DNA of 64,000 bases, taken from Aquila chrysaetos chrysaetos (Eukaryota > Chordata > Aves > Accipitriformes > Accipitridae). The stretch spans positions 19,978,938 to 20,042,937 of the forward strand of contig NC_044022.1 in the NCBI RefSeq assembly GCF_900496995.4, written 5' to 3'. The position numbers and the translations under genes are program-made. Positions 14,106 through 25,307 of this stretch are shown piece by piece (position 1 is the first letter of the stretch; the number at the start of each line of letters is the position of its first letter). Below the pieces are notes generated by a model that saw only the letters and a list, made by a program, of their open reading frames with translations, did no database searches and was not told the origin of the DNA.

Positions 14106-14110
14106 CCTTT

Positions 14111-17100
14111 TCACAAAGCAGGCAAACTCTGCTTTGCTTTTGTTTTTCCATATGATGACCATCTATACAGATCAGTGTGGGAAGGTCATCCTCTATTATC
14201 ATCTTGATAAGAATGGTTTTTTGCTTTGTTAAACAGAGCCGAGCTTTAAAGAACGTATGTCCTAAAACTGTATTGCAGGTCTGTAGTTATCAAGACCGAA
14301 TTAATTCACGTCTGTGATGCTATATCCATTGATGCCCTTACTCTTACAATCTAGTTCAATTCTTAACATGGTTTTGGTTCCATCTACTAAAATGAATACT
14401 TTCATTTTTTGTGTAGTAACAAAACCCTGTCATCCAAAAGTCTATTTGCCAATGAAAACCTGCCTCACAGATCACAGTCCCCTATAAAGATCTTTTCTGC
14501 CATCTACACAGACCCTTCTGGTTTTGTAGGACTTGCAGTGATTTGTTTGTGTACCCTAACTCTATGCCTTGAGTGTGACATGACAGTAAACACTCCTGTC
14601 CCCAGCTTGTCCAGCATCTTGTAGGCAGCCTCCCACTTGGCATACTGACTTGTAGCGGTTTCTTCCCCAACAAGGAGACTGGTTTTTGTTACATGCCAAG
14701 GCACCTAACTCTCCTCCCATAGCATAATGAGCCCAGGGGCTCAAGAAGTTCTGGATTCAGCTGGAAGGTAGATAATTGCAATGCTCTGCCGGATTGTATT
14801 TCACTGCCTTTTGGAGCAAGCCCCTAACGCCATTGAAATCTCAGCAGTATGACATCTGACCCTTCAAGGGCTGAATGGAGTAGGTGTCTGAAAACAGAAC
14901 ATAAATTACTTCATCAAGTTCTTACAGTTGGATATTTTATCCTTTCTCTACAGAATATAGCAGGGGCTTAGGTAAAGAAGGTTGGATGCTCTTTCTTATT
15001 CAGGGTGACTTAGTTTAGTTTAGCTTTGACTCTGAAAACATAGCATCTGGCTGAAAAGCTGCATATTCAGCAGCTACACAGTCTGATGGGTGTGCTAACA
15101 AATAGCTAGAGACCGCAGAGCTATGTTGTTGTTAATTCCTTTCTGCCAGTGAGACATTCCTGTTCATCTCTTGGACAGTATCATAAGTCACTTATTGGTC
15201 TTGCCTATCGCTGGACCCAGCTGATAGAGTGTGAACTGGTGCGTAATCTATATATGCCAGTTGTATAGCCATCATGCCTTCCTAGAACCAAGTCTTTTTT
15301 AGGTATTATCCCACAGAGAAGGAAAGAAGATAGAGTAAGCTAAACGAGGTAAAAGAGCCAACAATTTTCCAGATTTGAAATGCAGTGCCTTTGGATATTG
15401 ACAATTTACAGTTGTTTTGTTAAGGCACGGAATTTGCAAAAGCTTTTACAAGGAAAATACGGATGATGGTTTTTCTTGTGGAATCTTTTAATGGCTATGC
15501 TCAGCTTTCCCAGTGGGATCTTACTTTCTTAGAGCAGAGATTTGTCACCACTTACTTGATTTGGATAAACTTTCTGCCAAAATCAACAAGGAAGGAATTG
15601 ACAGGACAGACTTTAGTAAGGGGGAAATTGTGACATGTTTGAAGAGAATGCACACCCGGAGGAGGGGCTACTTCTGTTTCAAAAAGCAGCTTCTTATCGG
15701 CAAAACAAGCTCTACTCTTTCCTGCAGATGTCTTGTCTCTGCCTTGCAGCAGTGCTAAGAAGATGTTTTGTCTTGCAAGAAGCCAAGGGAAAGAGATTTA
15801 CTATAGTAAGAGCATCTATGCTTATGCTATTTAAACTCCAGTCATTCTGTTGAGTTGAACTAAGACAAGCATTAAAACCAGCTGGGACTGTAATGATTTG
15901 AAGTCTTTGCAGTTATTACAGGGTCCATTTTTCTACTGAATCAACACATGCTGCAGCTTCTATGACAAAGAAAGCAAGTACATATTGGTACAACAGCACA
16001 CAAAAATATAATTCATTGCCCTTCTGCTGACTGGTCATGGGTGGCTGGGACAGACTTGTCAGTCTTCCAAGACAAATCAATGGTGCAAAACCTGAGTGAA
16101 TGAAAAATGCCATTTTTTTAATACACCAAGATCAATATTAAAGCAGAGGAGATGCTAAGCAGTGCACAGAGCCACTGTATCTTTCAGAAATCTAACGGAA
16201 CACAAGTAGCCAGGAGTCCAAGAACTGGCTTAAAGCAGGGATGATGCCACTTCTCCTCACTCTTCCCTGAAACACTACAACCAAAATTAATAGTGCATCA
16301 TTTCTTCCCAAGCCTGAATATTCACTCACACACAAAGAGAAGAACATGGGAAGCTTTTTAAAAGCCCCTTGATAACTGGAACAAGAAAACTTTAATTGTT
16401 TAGCTATGAGTGGCGTGTCCTCTTATAAAATGCCAAACAGCCTTGTGTTTTTTAGGTCAAAAGCCAACAAGATGAGCTATGAGCTCTTATTACTTCTTCT
16501 GATCCTTCACAGTAAAAATCTGGAGTGCTTTAAAAATGCTGAGAATGTGACAGTGATTGACAAGAAAAGAAGGCATGTAAGGAGACGTTGTGCTGAAGAA
16601 ATTTTAATTTTTATTAAACAAAATTGATACTGATATAGGTCTTGCATTTGCAATCTCAGCCAGAAGTTAGGGCTAACTTTTCTCAGCCAAGACCCTTACA
16701 CACTCTGCCTTTCACCCTTATGGAAGAACACCTAATTTGGTAAAATCCCAGAGTGACTAAGGAGAGAGATCCTAAGAAATTAAACAGCTGCCTGAACTTG
16801 TTAACTTTTTCTCGTGAAAGCGTGTCTTATTTTTAGTGTGTGTGCAGTGCATGTGTAAGGCTGCTTCCATCATTTTTGTTACTGGATCCGTGCGCTAGTG
16901 GATCCCCAAGCATATGGGTTTGGTTCCAGTTAGGTGTGGGCATGCGACCACATTTCCACTGAATTATTAAGTATCTATGGTATGGAGTTCATACAAGTTT
17001 TGTAACAGCTGGTAGCTGATGTCTGATCTGACATAAAGTGACAATAGCAAAGAGAGACAGTAGCTGTAATCGCATTAAGTGTGTCAGTACAAAATTAACA

Positions 17101-17742
17101 AAACTTTTAAAGAAATTTTAACTGACAGCATGAGTTAAAGCTGGATCTGCATCTTGGATAGTGGGTTAGAGCATATCTGGTCTGATACTAAGGACCCTAA
17201 TGTTGTATTTATTGTGTCGTTAAGCCACAGTCAGAGAGGAGGAGGGTGAACTGTATCTTTTATAGTTACTAAAAATGGAAAGCACTCTGTCACTGGTATG
17301 TTCTTCTCAGTGAAACAGCCAGTGCTATTTGAAAACTGCTGTTGGAGATGATTCAACCATCATCTACCTACATGTTAAATCTTCAAAAAGATTCTGCATT
17401 ATTGCATAGTGATGGCAAAGAACAACATCAAACTGCTAACGTAGTAGCAGGGAGATTTAAAGAAGATGTGGCATAGGCATTTGTATAACTGTACTTTGTT
17501 GAGCTGAGCACGGGTACAATTCTTGTCTGCTTGGATCATTTAACCGGCCTAAGACCACTACATATCCTTAATGTTCAACAGCCACCTATGCCCAGTAACG
17601 ACAAGGTCTTCCAGTAACATGTTAACTATGTCAATGAACTATTAGCTTAAATTAGCTGGGTTTTTCTGGTTAAAAGAAAACTAGACCTTCATTAAATTCT
17701 AAGATAAGGGTAAAAAAAAGAATTTTTTCTTTCATTATGTAA
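14111..17742. other. Intergenic DNA, no gene recognised
   Basis: No exon-like structure, CpG island or recognisable repeat is seen here. A minus-strand frame at 14504-14704 has protein-like composition but matches nothing I know. The stretch is otherwise ordinary AT-moderate intergenic sequence. Confidence 0.45.
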
Positions 17743-17842
17743 TCTGGTAATCTGCCATGTTAACTTGGTGACTGGATAATTTGAATCCGCTAATTTATTG
17801 ACTTAACTGAAATTGCAGCCTAAATCATATAAAATATAGAGC
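17743..17842 (+). repeat. 100-bp direct repeat, copy 1
   Basis: A 100-bp segment beginning TCTGGTAATCTGCC and ending AAAATATAGAGC recurs at 19545-19644 in the same orientation. I count four mismatches (near the left end and one C/T in the middle) and no indels. It has no coding content. It may be a fragment of an uncatalogued dispersed repeat or a local duplication. Confidence 0.85.
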
Positions 17843-19544
17843 GTTGCTTTGTTTTTAATCCGTTTGGTGAAACTGTAAGTAAATTACGTAAGTAATGTGC
17901 TTTGTGACATTCATGTTTGTGCACTCACCCTTTTTATGCAACCCATACATGGGACACAAGATGTTTTTATTTCATCAGACCACAAACTGGGTTGCAATCT
18001 CTGAAGGCATACAGAAGCTCTGCTGTGAAATCACCAGCCTCTTGCATCTGTCTCCAAAGCGACTAGCTACACCCCTCACATTACCCAGTCTTTAACATCC
18101 CCAATAAAAAAAAATAAAAAAAAAATAGTTAGTTATCTATCTTGCAATACTGAAAATGTAGCTGTTTATAAATATGCTTATGTGCTATGGATTTGCTAGC
18201 ATGCCTTCATTCACCTGCATAAGTCAACACAAGACACACAATTGCGGGATATAATCACCTATAATGAACACCTACTGTCTGTGAGGCTGGAAACAAGGCA
18301 AAGTAGGCAATTATGTAGAGCACCTAACTGACTGCTGCAGGCCAGAACAGCCATGGCCATTGGGCCTCCTTTTTCAGCCTACAGGGGTAGTACCTGTTTT
18401 GCTCATTTTCACTGCGTATCCTGTTCCCTGGAACATGATACGTAATAAAACAGACAGGGTGTTGTTTGGCACCACGGAGGAAGGCTGCCTCTGTCTTGTC
18501 TTGGATGCTGCAGCCATGGTTGGACCCGTAGGAGGGAACGAGATGCCCTTCTTTGGTGCAGTTAAACACGATGAGTTGGGTGAACCATTTTAAGAACAGG
18601 ACAGGACAGAGAGAAGCATTTGAAAGGACCTGCCCTACAAGGAGTTAATTTAGAAACTTTCTGTTTCTGTTCTGCCTCACTTGAAGCGTTCTCTATTTTT
18701 TTTTTTTAAAGTATTCCTTTACGTTTTAACAAAATCTGATTTCTGAAGTTAAGAGCTTTGTGTTTTGGGACATTTGTTTCACGGGAAAACTGGAGGTAGG
18801 TCCACCTTGAAGATCTGCTGACTCTACCAGAGTGCTAATATCATTATATATGTTTATTACTTCCAAAATGAAGAGGTGCCTGCCTTTAGATGTCTTGCAG
18901 GATTATAATGTGAATTCCTTAGTTAATTGCCAAAACTGGTGTTCCCCTGCCCTATGCTTGGTGTATTGATTTGCACACTTAGAAGGCAAGAGTAAATTGC
19001 AGAACACAGTGATTTGAATTTAAACCCATTGCTAAACTTTGGCCTGGAAGCATCAAGTTGCTGTCCTGATCATTCACATTTACACAAGCTGAGTACAGAG
19101 GTAACGAGCAATATAAGGGCAAGGCAAAGAGGAGAAAGACTCATGAAGTACCTCAGCAGAGCTAACTTGTTGGGCTATATTAATCAGTCTGATTTTTGCC
19201 CTTTTAAATGCCTGTGGTTTTACAGTTTGCAATGTGGGGCCCTTTATAACAGATGCAGAGCTTGATATTTGCTGCCCCTCTACTTATTTATGTGCTAGTG
19301 TGTAATTTTTGCAGTGTTTCACATCGTGTGAGTGAAACAAATAAATAGGTACGTATCTACTTCCTTATTCCTGTGACAGAAGCAGCAAGGGAGGAAAGGG
19401 CAAAAGGAGAAACCAGAATTTCTGCTAACAGGAAGAAAAAGAAGACAGAGAGAATCTAAAAAGATTTAATTTAAGCAGCCTACTAATGTTCCTGCTTACT
19501 GCCAAGTTCTGCTACAGTTCGCCTGCTCATCAGTATGTATATAT
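17843..19544. other. Intergenic spacer between the two 100-bp repeat copies
   Basis: About 1.7 kb with no recognisable gene or element. Short A/T-rich simple runs occur at about 18107-18126 and 18694-18710. The two small frames near 18324-18593 are overlapping opposite-strand shadows without family resemblance. Confidence 0.4.
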
Positions 19545-19644
19545 TCTGGTTATCTGCCGTATTAACTTGGTGACTGGATAATTTGAATCTGCTAATTTAT
19601 TGACTTAACTGAAATTGCAGCCTAAATCATATAAAATATAGAGC
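19545..19644 (+). repeat. 100-bp direct repeat, copy 2
   Basis: Second copy of the segment at 17743-17842, same length and orientation, about 96% identical by eye. Both copies end at GAGC and then diverge completely. This copy is followed by a short TA dinucleotide run. Confidence 0.85.
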
Positions 19645-21744
19645 ATATATATATATGGATTATTGACGGTTGGTTTTATTATGGGGCTAAATTATGGCTC
19701 CTTTCACAGCACTGAAGTAGTTCATTAGACACAGAAATACATAACTTTCACCCTTTGTCTAAATATGTTTAAAATTATGCCAAGCTACCCAAACACAGTT
19801 TTGCCTCATATAAAGCCAACTCAAAGCAAGAACTGATCAAGAGCAGGCTAGTAACCTGTCCCAATTCCTATCTCACTTGGCACATCTCCAAATGCTGATT
19901 CTCACAGTCTATCCCAATTTACCAGCTGCTCCCAATGTACAGAGAACAGTTTGTTAATTCATTACGGATTGTTTATGATTGACAATATTTACTGGAAGTA
20001 CTTTTTGGACAAACACAGTGCTGCAAACAGACAGCGGTATTAGGCAGCTGTACGTTCCTACAGCATGCAGATAAAGTGTAGTTGGAGTTTTTTCCCTCCT
20101 GGCAACTCAAGCAAATGGATTGTAAAAGCACTTGGGAATTAGCCCAGGACTTTTGTGATGGTCTTGTAGAATAACGTTGTGAGTACTTCTTAAAACATTC
20201 CCACTTTGGTTAGCCAGTGAATTGTTTTACTGTGGTGTCTATGGAGTCCTTAAAAGATTACACTTCAGTTCGGCATTACTGGGGCTTAGCTGGAGAGGCG
20301 AGGGCTTTAGGCACTGCCAGTATGTGAAGAAGTCATCGTGCTTCTATCACTTTGTCTTGCAGCCTTGGAGAGCGGGCTGTCAGGCACAGATCTGCTGCAG
20401 GGCCCCTCTTCCAAGGCCATATTCTCTGTCCCCTCCGTGTCGCCCATACCAACGTGCCACTGTTGCTCTGATGTGATGAGCGGGGTCTACTCAGACCACG
20501 GATGAAGGCAGTGCTGGTTCACCTGGCCCTTGTGCAGGAGCCCTCAGGCAGGGTCTGCAGGGGTGCCATGGCCTCACACGCCCCATCCCACCCACCCTCC
20601 AGGCATTTTCCACCTTCTCAAGACCTTTGTAGCACAGCCAAGGTGCTTTCCTCTTCATATATTGACATAATTACTCTGCTACAACCAAAATCAGATGGTT
20701 TTTCCAAGAACTGTGGATGGTGGCATGTGTACACAACTATGAAGCTTTGGGGATCCTCTGGAGATGGATGCAGGCACGGCATTCCAGCTTGGAAGTCCTC
20801 AAGAGCAGCATAAAAGATATATAATCATGTCCTTCTGCTCATTTTGGCCCTGTGTAAGATGAAGCTATGTGTCATATGCTTAATATTAAATGGACTAAAC
20901 AGGTCACTTGGTTTCTCTTTAATTCTTTTAATCTTCTTACAAGATACAAAATAGGCTTAAGTCAAAAACTGTTCCTTAATGTAAAGGGTTGAGGGGGATG
21001 GTTGCTCGCTTGGCCGTTTTTTGATCATGACAGCTGTCCCCTAGAAAGATTGGCTTTGGAGAGCACTGATACTACTCTACCGAGCAGGTTTATGCCTCCT
21101 TACTCAATATCCATAAAGATCTCTGGGAGACAATTACAATCATAGCAGTAGGAAGAGTCAGCCTGTAGTTAAACCTTCCAGCCCACACACAGTAACAGGA
21201 AAATCCTGTTTGAAGAATCAGGGAAGAGCCTATTCCGGATAACAAGAGATAATGTGCTGATAATGCTGCGGTCCCCCCACCCTCTAAATGATTCCTCTGG
21301 TGCAAGTGGTCACAGAGTCCGGCCCACAGTGGTTTGATATTTTTTTATATTATTTTACAGAGGAGGGCTGTCCGGGATGGGATAAGGAGAGATGGGTTTC
21401 TTGGAAGAATTTCTGCAGTTGAGCTAGCAACAATTTTAATGATCACACAAACTCAGGTCACTGCAAAAATAATTGTTTTCTGACCCACGCATGGGTTTTC
21501 TTGTCCAGACTGAAAATTAGAGAGGGAAAAGATGTGTTGGTAGGGAGATGCACAGCAGTGTAAGCCATCCAGCATGGGAGTGGGAAAAGAGAGGGCGCCT
21601 GGTTTAGCCCCTACTCAAGGTCTTGTGAGTGTTAACGTTGCTGGAACAGAGCTGTGTTAAGCAAGTAAGAGCTAAAACGCCATCCTGAGACCAGATTTAC
21701 TCTTCTCAAGAGAAATGCTGGAAACCTTTTGCAATACAGTACAC
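19645..21744. other. Intergenic DNA left of the provirus
   Basis: No gene recognised. The last four bases before the provirus (ACAC, 21741-21744) are the left copy of the provirus target-site duplication. Confidence 0.45.
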
Positions 21745-22352
21745 TGATGCAGAGGCTGACACTAGGCCTAGTAGATGCAGAAATAGAACGTATGTTTGGA
21801 CTCAGTGTATTGCCAGATAAAGGAGTTTGGAATTTGTTAAAAGACTAACAACTGTCTCCATAAGTTGATTTACGTAGACAAGCCAAGGACATAAGCCTGT
21901 GTATGTAATGATAGGTCCTGTTTGTGGAGGTATCCTGTGTGATAAGGGGAGATGTTCTGTCTTTTGTGATGACTGAGCCAAAGTTAGGAGATAAGCAGAG
22001 AAGTTGCTTGTGAGGCCCAGAAGAGGAGCGTGCTGCGCAAACTCATACAACATGGGTCAAACAGCGGACAAGTGAGGAAGACTATGGACGACCACCAGAG
22101 GACTCCAAAAGACCACCAGAGACCTCCAATGTGCTTGCGTAAAGGACATTTACATATGCTAATAGTTTCCCGGATAACTAATGACTATGCATAACATTTC
22201 TCGGAAATCTAGTGACTATGTATGTGAGACATGTATTTAACCCATACAGTTAAGCTCGTGGTTAAGCACGTTTGGAGGAGCGATCCCCCGTGCTTCCAGC
22301 GCTGCAATAAAGAATACTTAACTCCATTACCAAATGCTCAATTCGTGAAACA
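21745..22352 (+). repeat. 5' LTR of the provirus
   Basis: 608 bp, begins TGATGCAG and ends GTGAAACA, so it has the usual TG...CA ends. A poly(A) signal AATAAA lies at 22306-22311, about 40 bases before the LTR end. A TATA-like ATGTATTTAA sits near 22230. Compared base by base with the right LTR the only difference I find is G at 21798 against A at 29641. The minus-strand 83-residue frame in each LTR is a shadow. Confidence 0.95.
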
Positions 22353-22372
22353 ATCGGGCGACCCAGATGGGA
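22353..22372 (+). other. Primer-binding-site region, non-canonical
   Basis: Immediately after the LTR, where a tRNA primer-binding site is expected, the sequence runs A-TCGGGCGACCCAGATGGG. A standard site begins TGG, complementary to the tRNA CCA end; here the corresponding bases read TCG. The remainder looks like a tRNA 3'-end complement but I cannot assign the tRNA. The site is placed by position, not by match. Confidence 0.45.
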
Positions 22373-23270
22373 CCCGCTCTGCTCGGCTGCAGGACCCGCT
22401 GAGAGCGGGACTCCCTAGGGTACCCCCGGGATTTTCCCGGAGGGACTCCTCGCCTCACTCGGATCACTGCGGGAGCAGACAAGGACACCATCTAAAGGAG
22501 TGTGAGGTATTCTTTATTTTGTATCTTTGGGTTTGGGACCGGTCATTTGTAAAGCTCTCCATAAGTCACAAGACTAACTTATGCAGGACAGCGTATGCCA
22601 GGTAGCCGATGCTCTTGGTATGCATTTGGTTTGATATGTGCTTGGGCACTTTTGTTGTGCACTTTGTGTGCTTTAGGTTTGGTTTGGTGCCCACTCATGT
22701 ACTTTTGTTCTGAATTTAATTTTGATCTTTCGGCTAACTGAATGTGGTAAACTACCGTCGGAATTGGATTACGGATACCGTTTGTGAGTTCTGAGTTAAA
22801 ACTGTGCCAAAACGGTGAATTGAATGAGTGAGTGAGTGAGAAGCAGCTGCAGAGAGTGTGTGAAATTGCGATCCGCAGTTCGTAACTCCGTGGGAGGTAC
22901 GGCCGGAGACGAATGAGGTGTGATTGATTCACTGATGGTTTGGACGTGAACTCGTACATTATTATTATAGTTATAAGTCTGAGTTTGATCGTCTTATTTG
23001 TCTTGTGCTGGTGTTATTGTAAGAAGTTCCCTGTTTGGTGTATTATATAAATGTGGGTATATGAATGGTGTCTTCTGCATCCGGGAAGCGAGTGTAGACC
23101 TATATATATCCTAGAGTGTGTGTGGTGTAAACAAAGGTTGCAAATAGGTTGTGGAAAGGATATTGACTGCCCTAAGTGTCGGGTCTGGACTTCCTGGGAC
23201 AAGAGGGAGAGAGCTACGTATGTAGTGGAAATAATTTGTGGTTGGGCAGACAGAAATCAGGGCGAGTAAT
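22373..23270 (+). other. Proviral 5' leader (packaging and splice-donor region)
   Basis: About 0.9 kb between the primer-binding region and the gag start, without a long open frame on the + strand. It has a GTGAGTGAGTGAGTGAG repeat near 22825, which offers several GT donor-like sites. Leaders of this length in this retroviral group carry the packaging signal and the donor for the env mRNA, but neither can be pinpointed here. Confidence 0.5.
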
Positions 23271-24806
23271 ATGGGAGGGAAACAGAGCGGTGGAATATTG
23301 AAAAAGAGCCCCTTAGGTTGTATCCTGGCACATTGGAAGGAAATCGGGGGACCTCCAGGCGGAAGCGTGGACAAAAAGACCTTAATTAAATATTGTAACC
23401 AGTGGTGGCCTTTATATAGACTGGACAGTGGCGAAGTGTGGCCTTTTAATGGAACTTTGAATTATAACACATTGCTACAGCTGATGTTATTTTTAAGGCG
23501 GGAGGGAAAATGGGATGAAGTTATATATGCGGATATGTTTTTCACTTTGAGAAATCATCCAGAATGGCAAAGAGAGTGCGGAGTTAATATAGCTCCGCAA
23601 GACCCACTTGTGCTAGCAATGGAAAAGGAAAAAAGAGATTCTGAGAAATTGAAGAGATGTTGTTCAGCCTGTAACATAGGGCAGAGGTGTTTAAAACTAA
23701 GAGAAATTGAGGAGAGAATGGGGGATTTTGTTTCCCCACCATTACCACCCCCAGTCCCGGCAATAATGGAAGGATCTCCTGAAGGAGAAGGAGAAGGGGC
23801 AGGGGTGAGTGCGGGCAATGGTGACACCAAACAGGATTCCGAAGACCGGGGTTCTACTCCGATTACAGCTCGTACTCGGAGTAAGACGAGACCGGTGCTT
23901 CTGGCCCCCTTAAGACAAGCAATGGGAACGGCAGGCCCCACTAGAATTAAAATACCTTTCACTATGTATGATTTGGATTCATGGAGAGAAGTGGTAAAAG
24001 GATACCGTGATGATCCTGAAGGGATTGCTAAAAGATTTGAACTGATTGTTAAAAATCAGGACCCAGATTGGAAAGACATCGATTTAATGTTGGATGCTCT
24101 AACCGAGACCGAAAAACAACTAGTAATAAGAGCAGCTCAAATACAAGTTCAGGTTCAAATCACTGCTGGAACCTTACCAGGCACAGTAGATAATCATGTG
24201 CCCAGGACGGATCCCAATTGGGACCCGAATGATAATACTGAATATCAGCTTTTGAAGAGATACCAAGAATGGATAAAATTAGGTATTGAAAATGCGATAC
24301 CAAAAGCAGTCAATTGGTCAAGTTTGTATGCAGTAAAACAAGGTCAGGCTGAAACTCCCACAGAGTTTCTTGATCGGTTAGGAGCAGCTATGCGGAAATT
24401 TACCACCTTAGATCCCTTTTCTGATGTAGGAAGACAACAGTTAATCTCTTTGTTTCTAAGACAATCTTCAGAAGATATAAGGCGAAAGCTTCAGAAACTG
24501 AAAGAGCCTGAGATAAGGGACTTAGAGAAATTGATAGAGGAAGCTTGGAGAACGTATCGGAACAGAGAGGGGGATGAGAGACGAAAGTTGGGAGAAACTA
24601 TTGCTGCGGCTACTGTAGCTGCGCTGGGAAAGCAGGACAACTCCCTTCGTGGGAGGGGTCGGGGAACTGGAAGGAGGGGAGGCTCACGCCAGCCCCTAAG
24701 ATCGGATCAATGTGCTTATTGTAAAGAAATAGGCCATTGGAAAGGACAATGTCCTAAGCTGAGTGCAGCACAAGCTGCCATAGCCAATGTTACCTCTGGT
24801 CAATGA
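23271..24806 (+). CDS. gag: Proviral Gag polyprotein (open frame)
   Basis: 511 residues from the ATG at 23271 to TGA at 24804-24806. I prefer this start to the in-frame ATG at 23238 because it gives Met-Gly-Gly-Lys, an N-myristoylation signal expected of matrix. Order: matrix-like N terminus; an acidic, proline-rich middle with a PPLPPPVP run that may act as a late domain; a capsid region with a major-homology-like segment (QGQAETPTEFLDRL, about residue 360); a charged helical stretch; and a nucleocapsid with one CCHC knuckle, C-X2-C-X4-H-X4-C, at about residues 481-494. Length fits gammaretroviral Gag. No break is visible. Gag forms the virion core and packages genomic RNA. Whether it is expressed in the host is unknown. 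Confidence 0.93.
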   Translation: MGGKQSGGILKKSPLGCILAHWKEIGGPPGGSVDKKTLIKYCNQWWPLYRLDSGEVWPFNGTLNYNTLLQLMLFLRREGKWDEVIYADMFFTLRNHPEWQRECGVNIAPQDPLVLAMEKEKRDSEKLKRCCSACNIGQRCLKLREIEERMGDFVSPPLPPPVPAIMEGSPEGEGEGAGVSAGNGDTKQDSEDRGSTPITARTRSKTRPVLLAPLRQAMGTAGPTRIKIPFTMYDLDSWREVVKGYRDDPEGIAKRFELIVKNQDPDWKDIDLMLDALTETEKQLVIRAAQIQVQVQITAGTLPGTVDNHVPRTDPNWDPNDNTEYQLLKRYQEWIKLGIENAIPKAVNWSSLYAVKQGQAETPTEFLDRLGAAMRKFTTLDPFSDVGRQQLISLFLRQSSEDIRRKLQKLKEPEIRDLEKLIEEAWRTYRNREGDERRKLGETIAAATVAALGKQDNSLRGRGRGTGRRGGSRQPLRSDQCAYCKEIGHWKGQCPKLSAAQAAIANVTSGQ

Positions 24807-25307
24807 GGGGGACCGGGCGAATCCACCCTAGCAGATCCACCGGTTAAAGTTAAGCTAGGGAAACTAGGACAAGAGGTGGATTTTCTGGTAGATACGGGAG
24901 TGTGCTATTCAGTGTTAAACCAAAGGTTAATACCAGAGGATGAAGAGTTTGTGACTATAGTGGGAGCTACTGACCAGCAGGAAAAAGCTTTTTTCCTAAA
25001 ACCACTTAAATATAAATCGGGTAAACAGATAGGAATATATAAATTTTTGTATTTGCCTGGATCTCCAAAATCCTTGTTAGGTCATGATTTGCTAGAACAA
25101 CTGGAAGCAGAAATTGTTTTTGAAAAAGGAAAAATGGAATTAAAAATCAAGGAAGACCAGCTAATTAACATTTTAAGCTTGGCATTAATACAAGCTGAAC
25201 CAAAATTTGAAGTACCTCCAGAAACTGTTGATCAAGTATATCCTGGAGTCTGGGCCTCCGAGGTTCCAGGAAAAGCTGCATTTTTACACAGCCCCTACAG
25301 TAATTAA
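24807..25307 (+). CDS. pro: Proviral protease region, read through the gag TGA (pol part 1)
   Basis: The frame continues directly from gag after a single TGA, the gammaretroviral arrangement in which suppression of the stop yields Gag-Pol. The aspartic protease active site DTG is seen (FLVDTGVCYSVLN, from about 24879), followed by a conserved LLGHDLL segment. The frame then runs into the start of reverse transcriptase and ends at TAA 25305-25307. The homologous reading moves to the next frame at about 25250-25300, so this is a frameshift break rather than a natural gene end. A short ACCGG/CCGGT inverted repeat lies just 3' of the TGA. Confidence 0.85.
   Translation, partial: GGPGESTLADPPVKVKLGKLGQEVDFLVDTGVCYSVLNQRLIPEDEEFVTIVGATDQQEKAFFLKPLKYKSGKQIGIYKFLYLPGSPKSLLGHDLLEQLEAEIVFEKGKMELKIKEDQLINILSLALIQAEPKFEVPPETVDQVYPGVWASEVPGKAAFLHSPYSN

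Noticed and set aside
14504-14704. Minus-strand 66-residue frame with protein-like composition
   Set aside because: No recognisable family, no splice context, and overlapping frames of similar size on the same strand.
21802-22053. 83-residue minus-strand frame, repeated at 29645-29896
   Set aside because: It appears twice only because it lies in both LTRs; there is no evidence of a gene.
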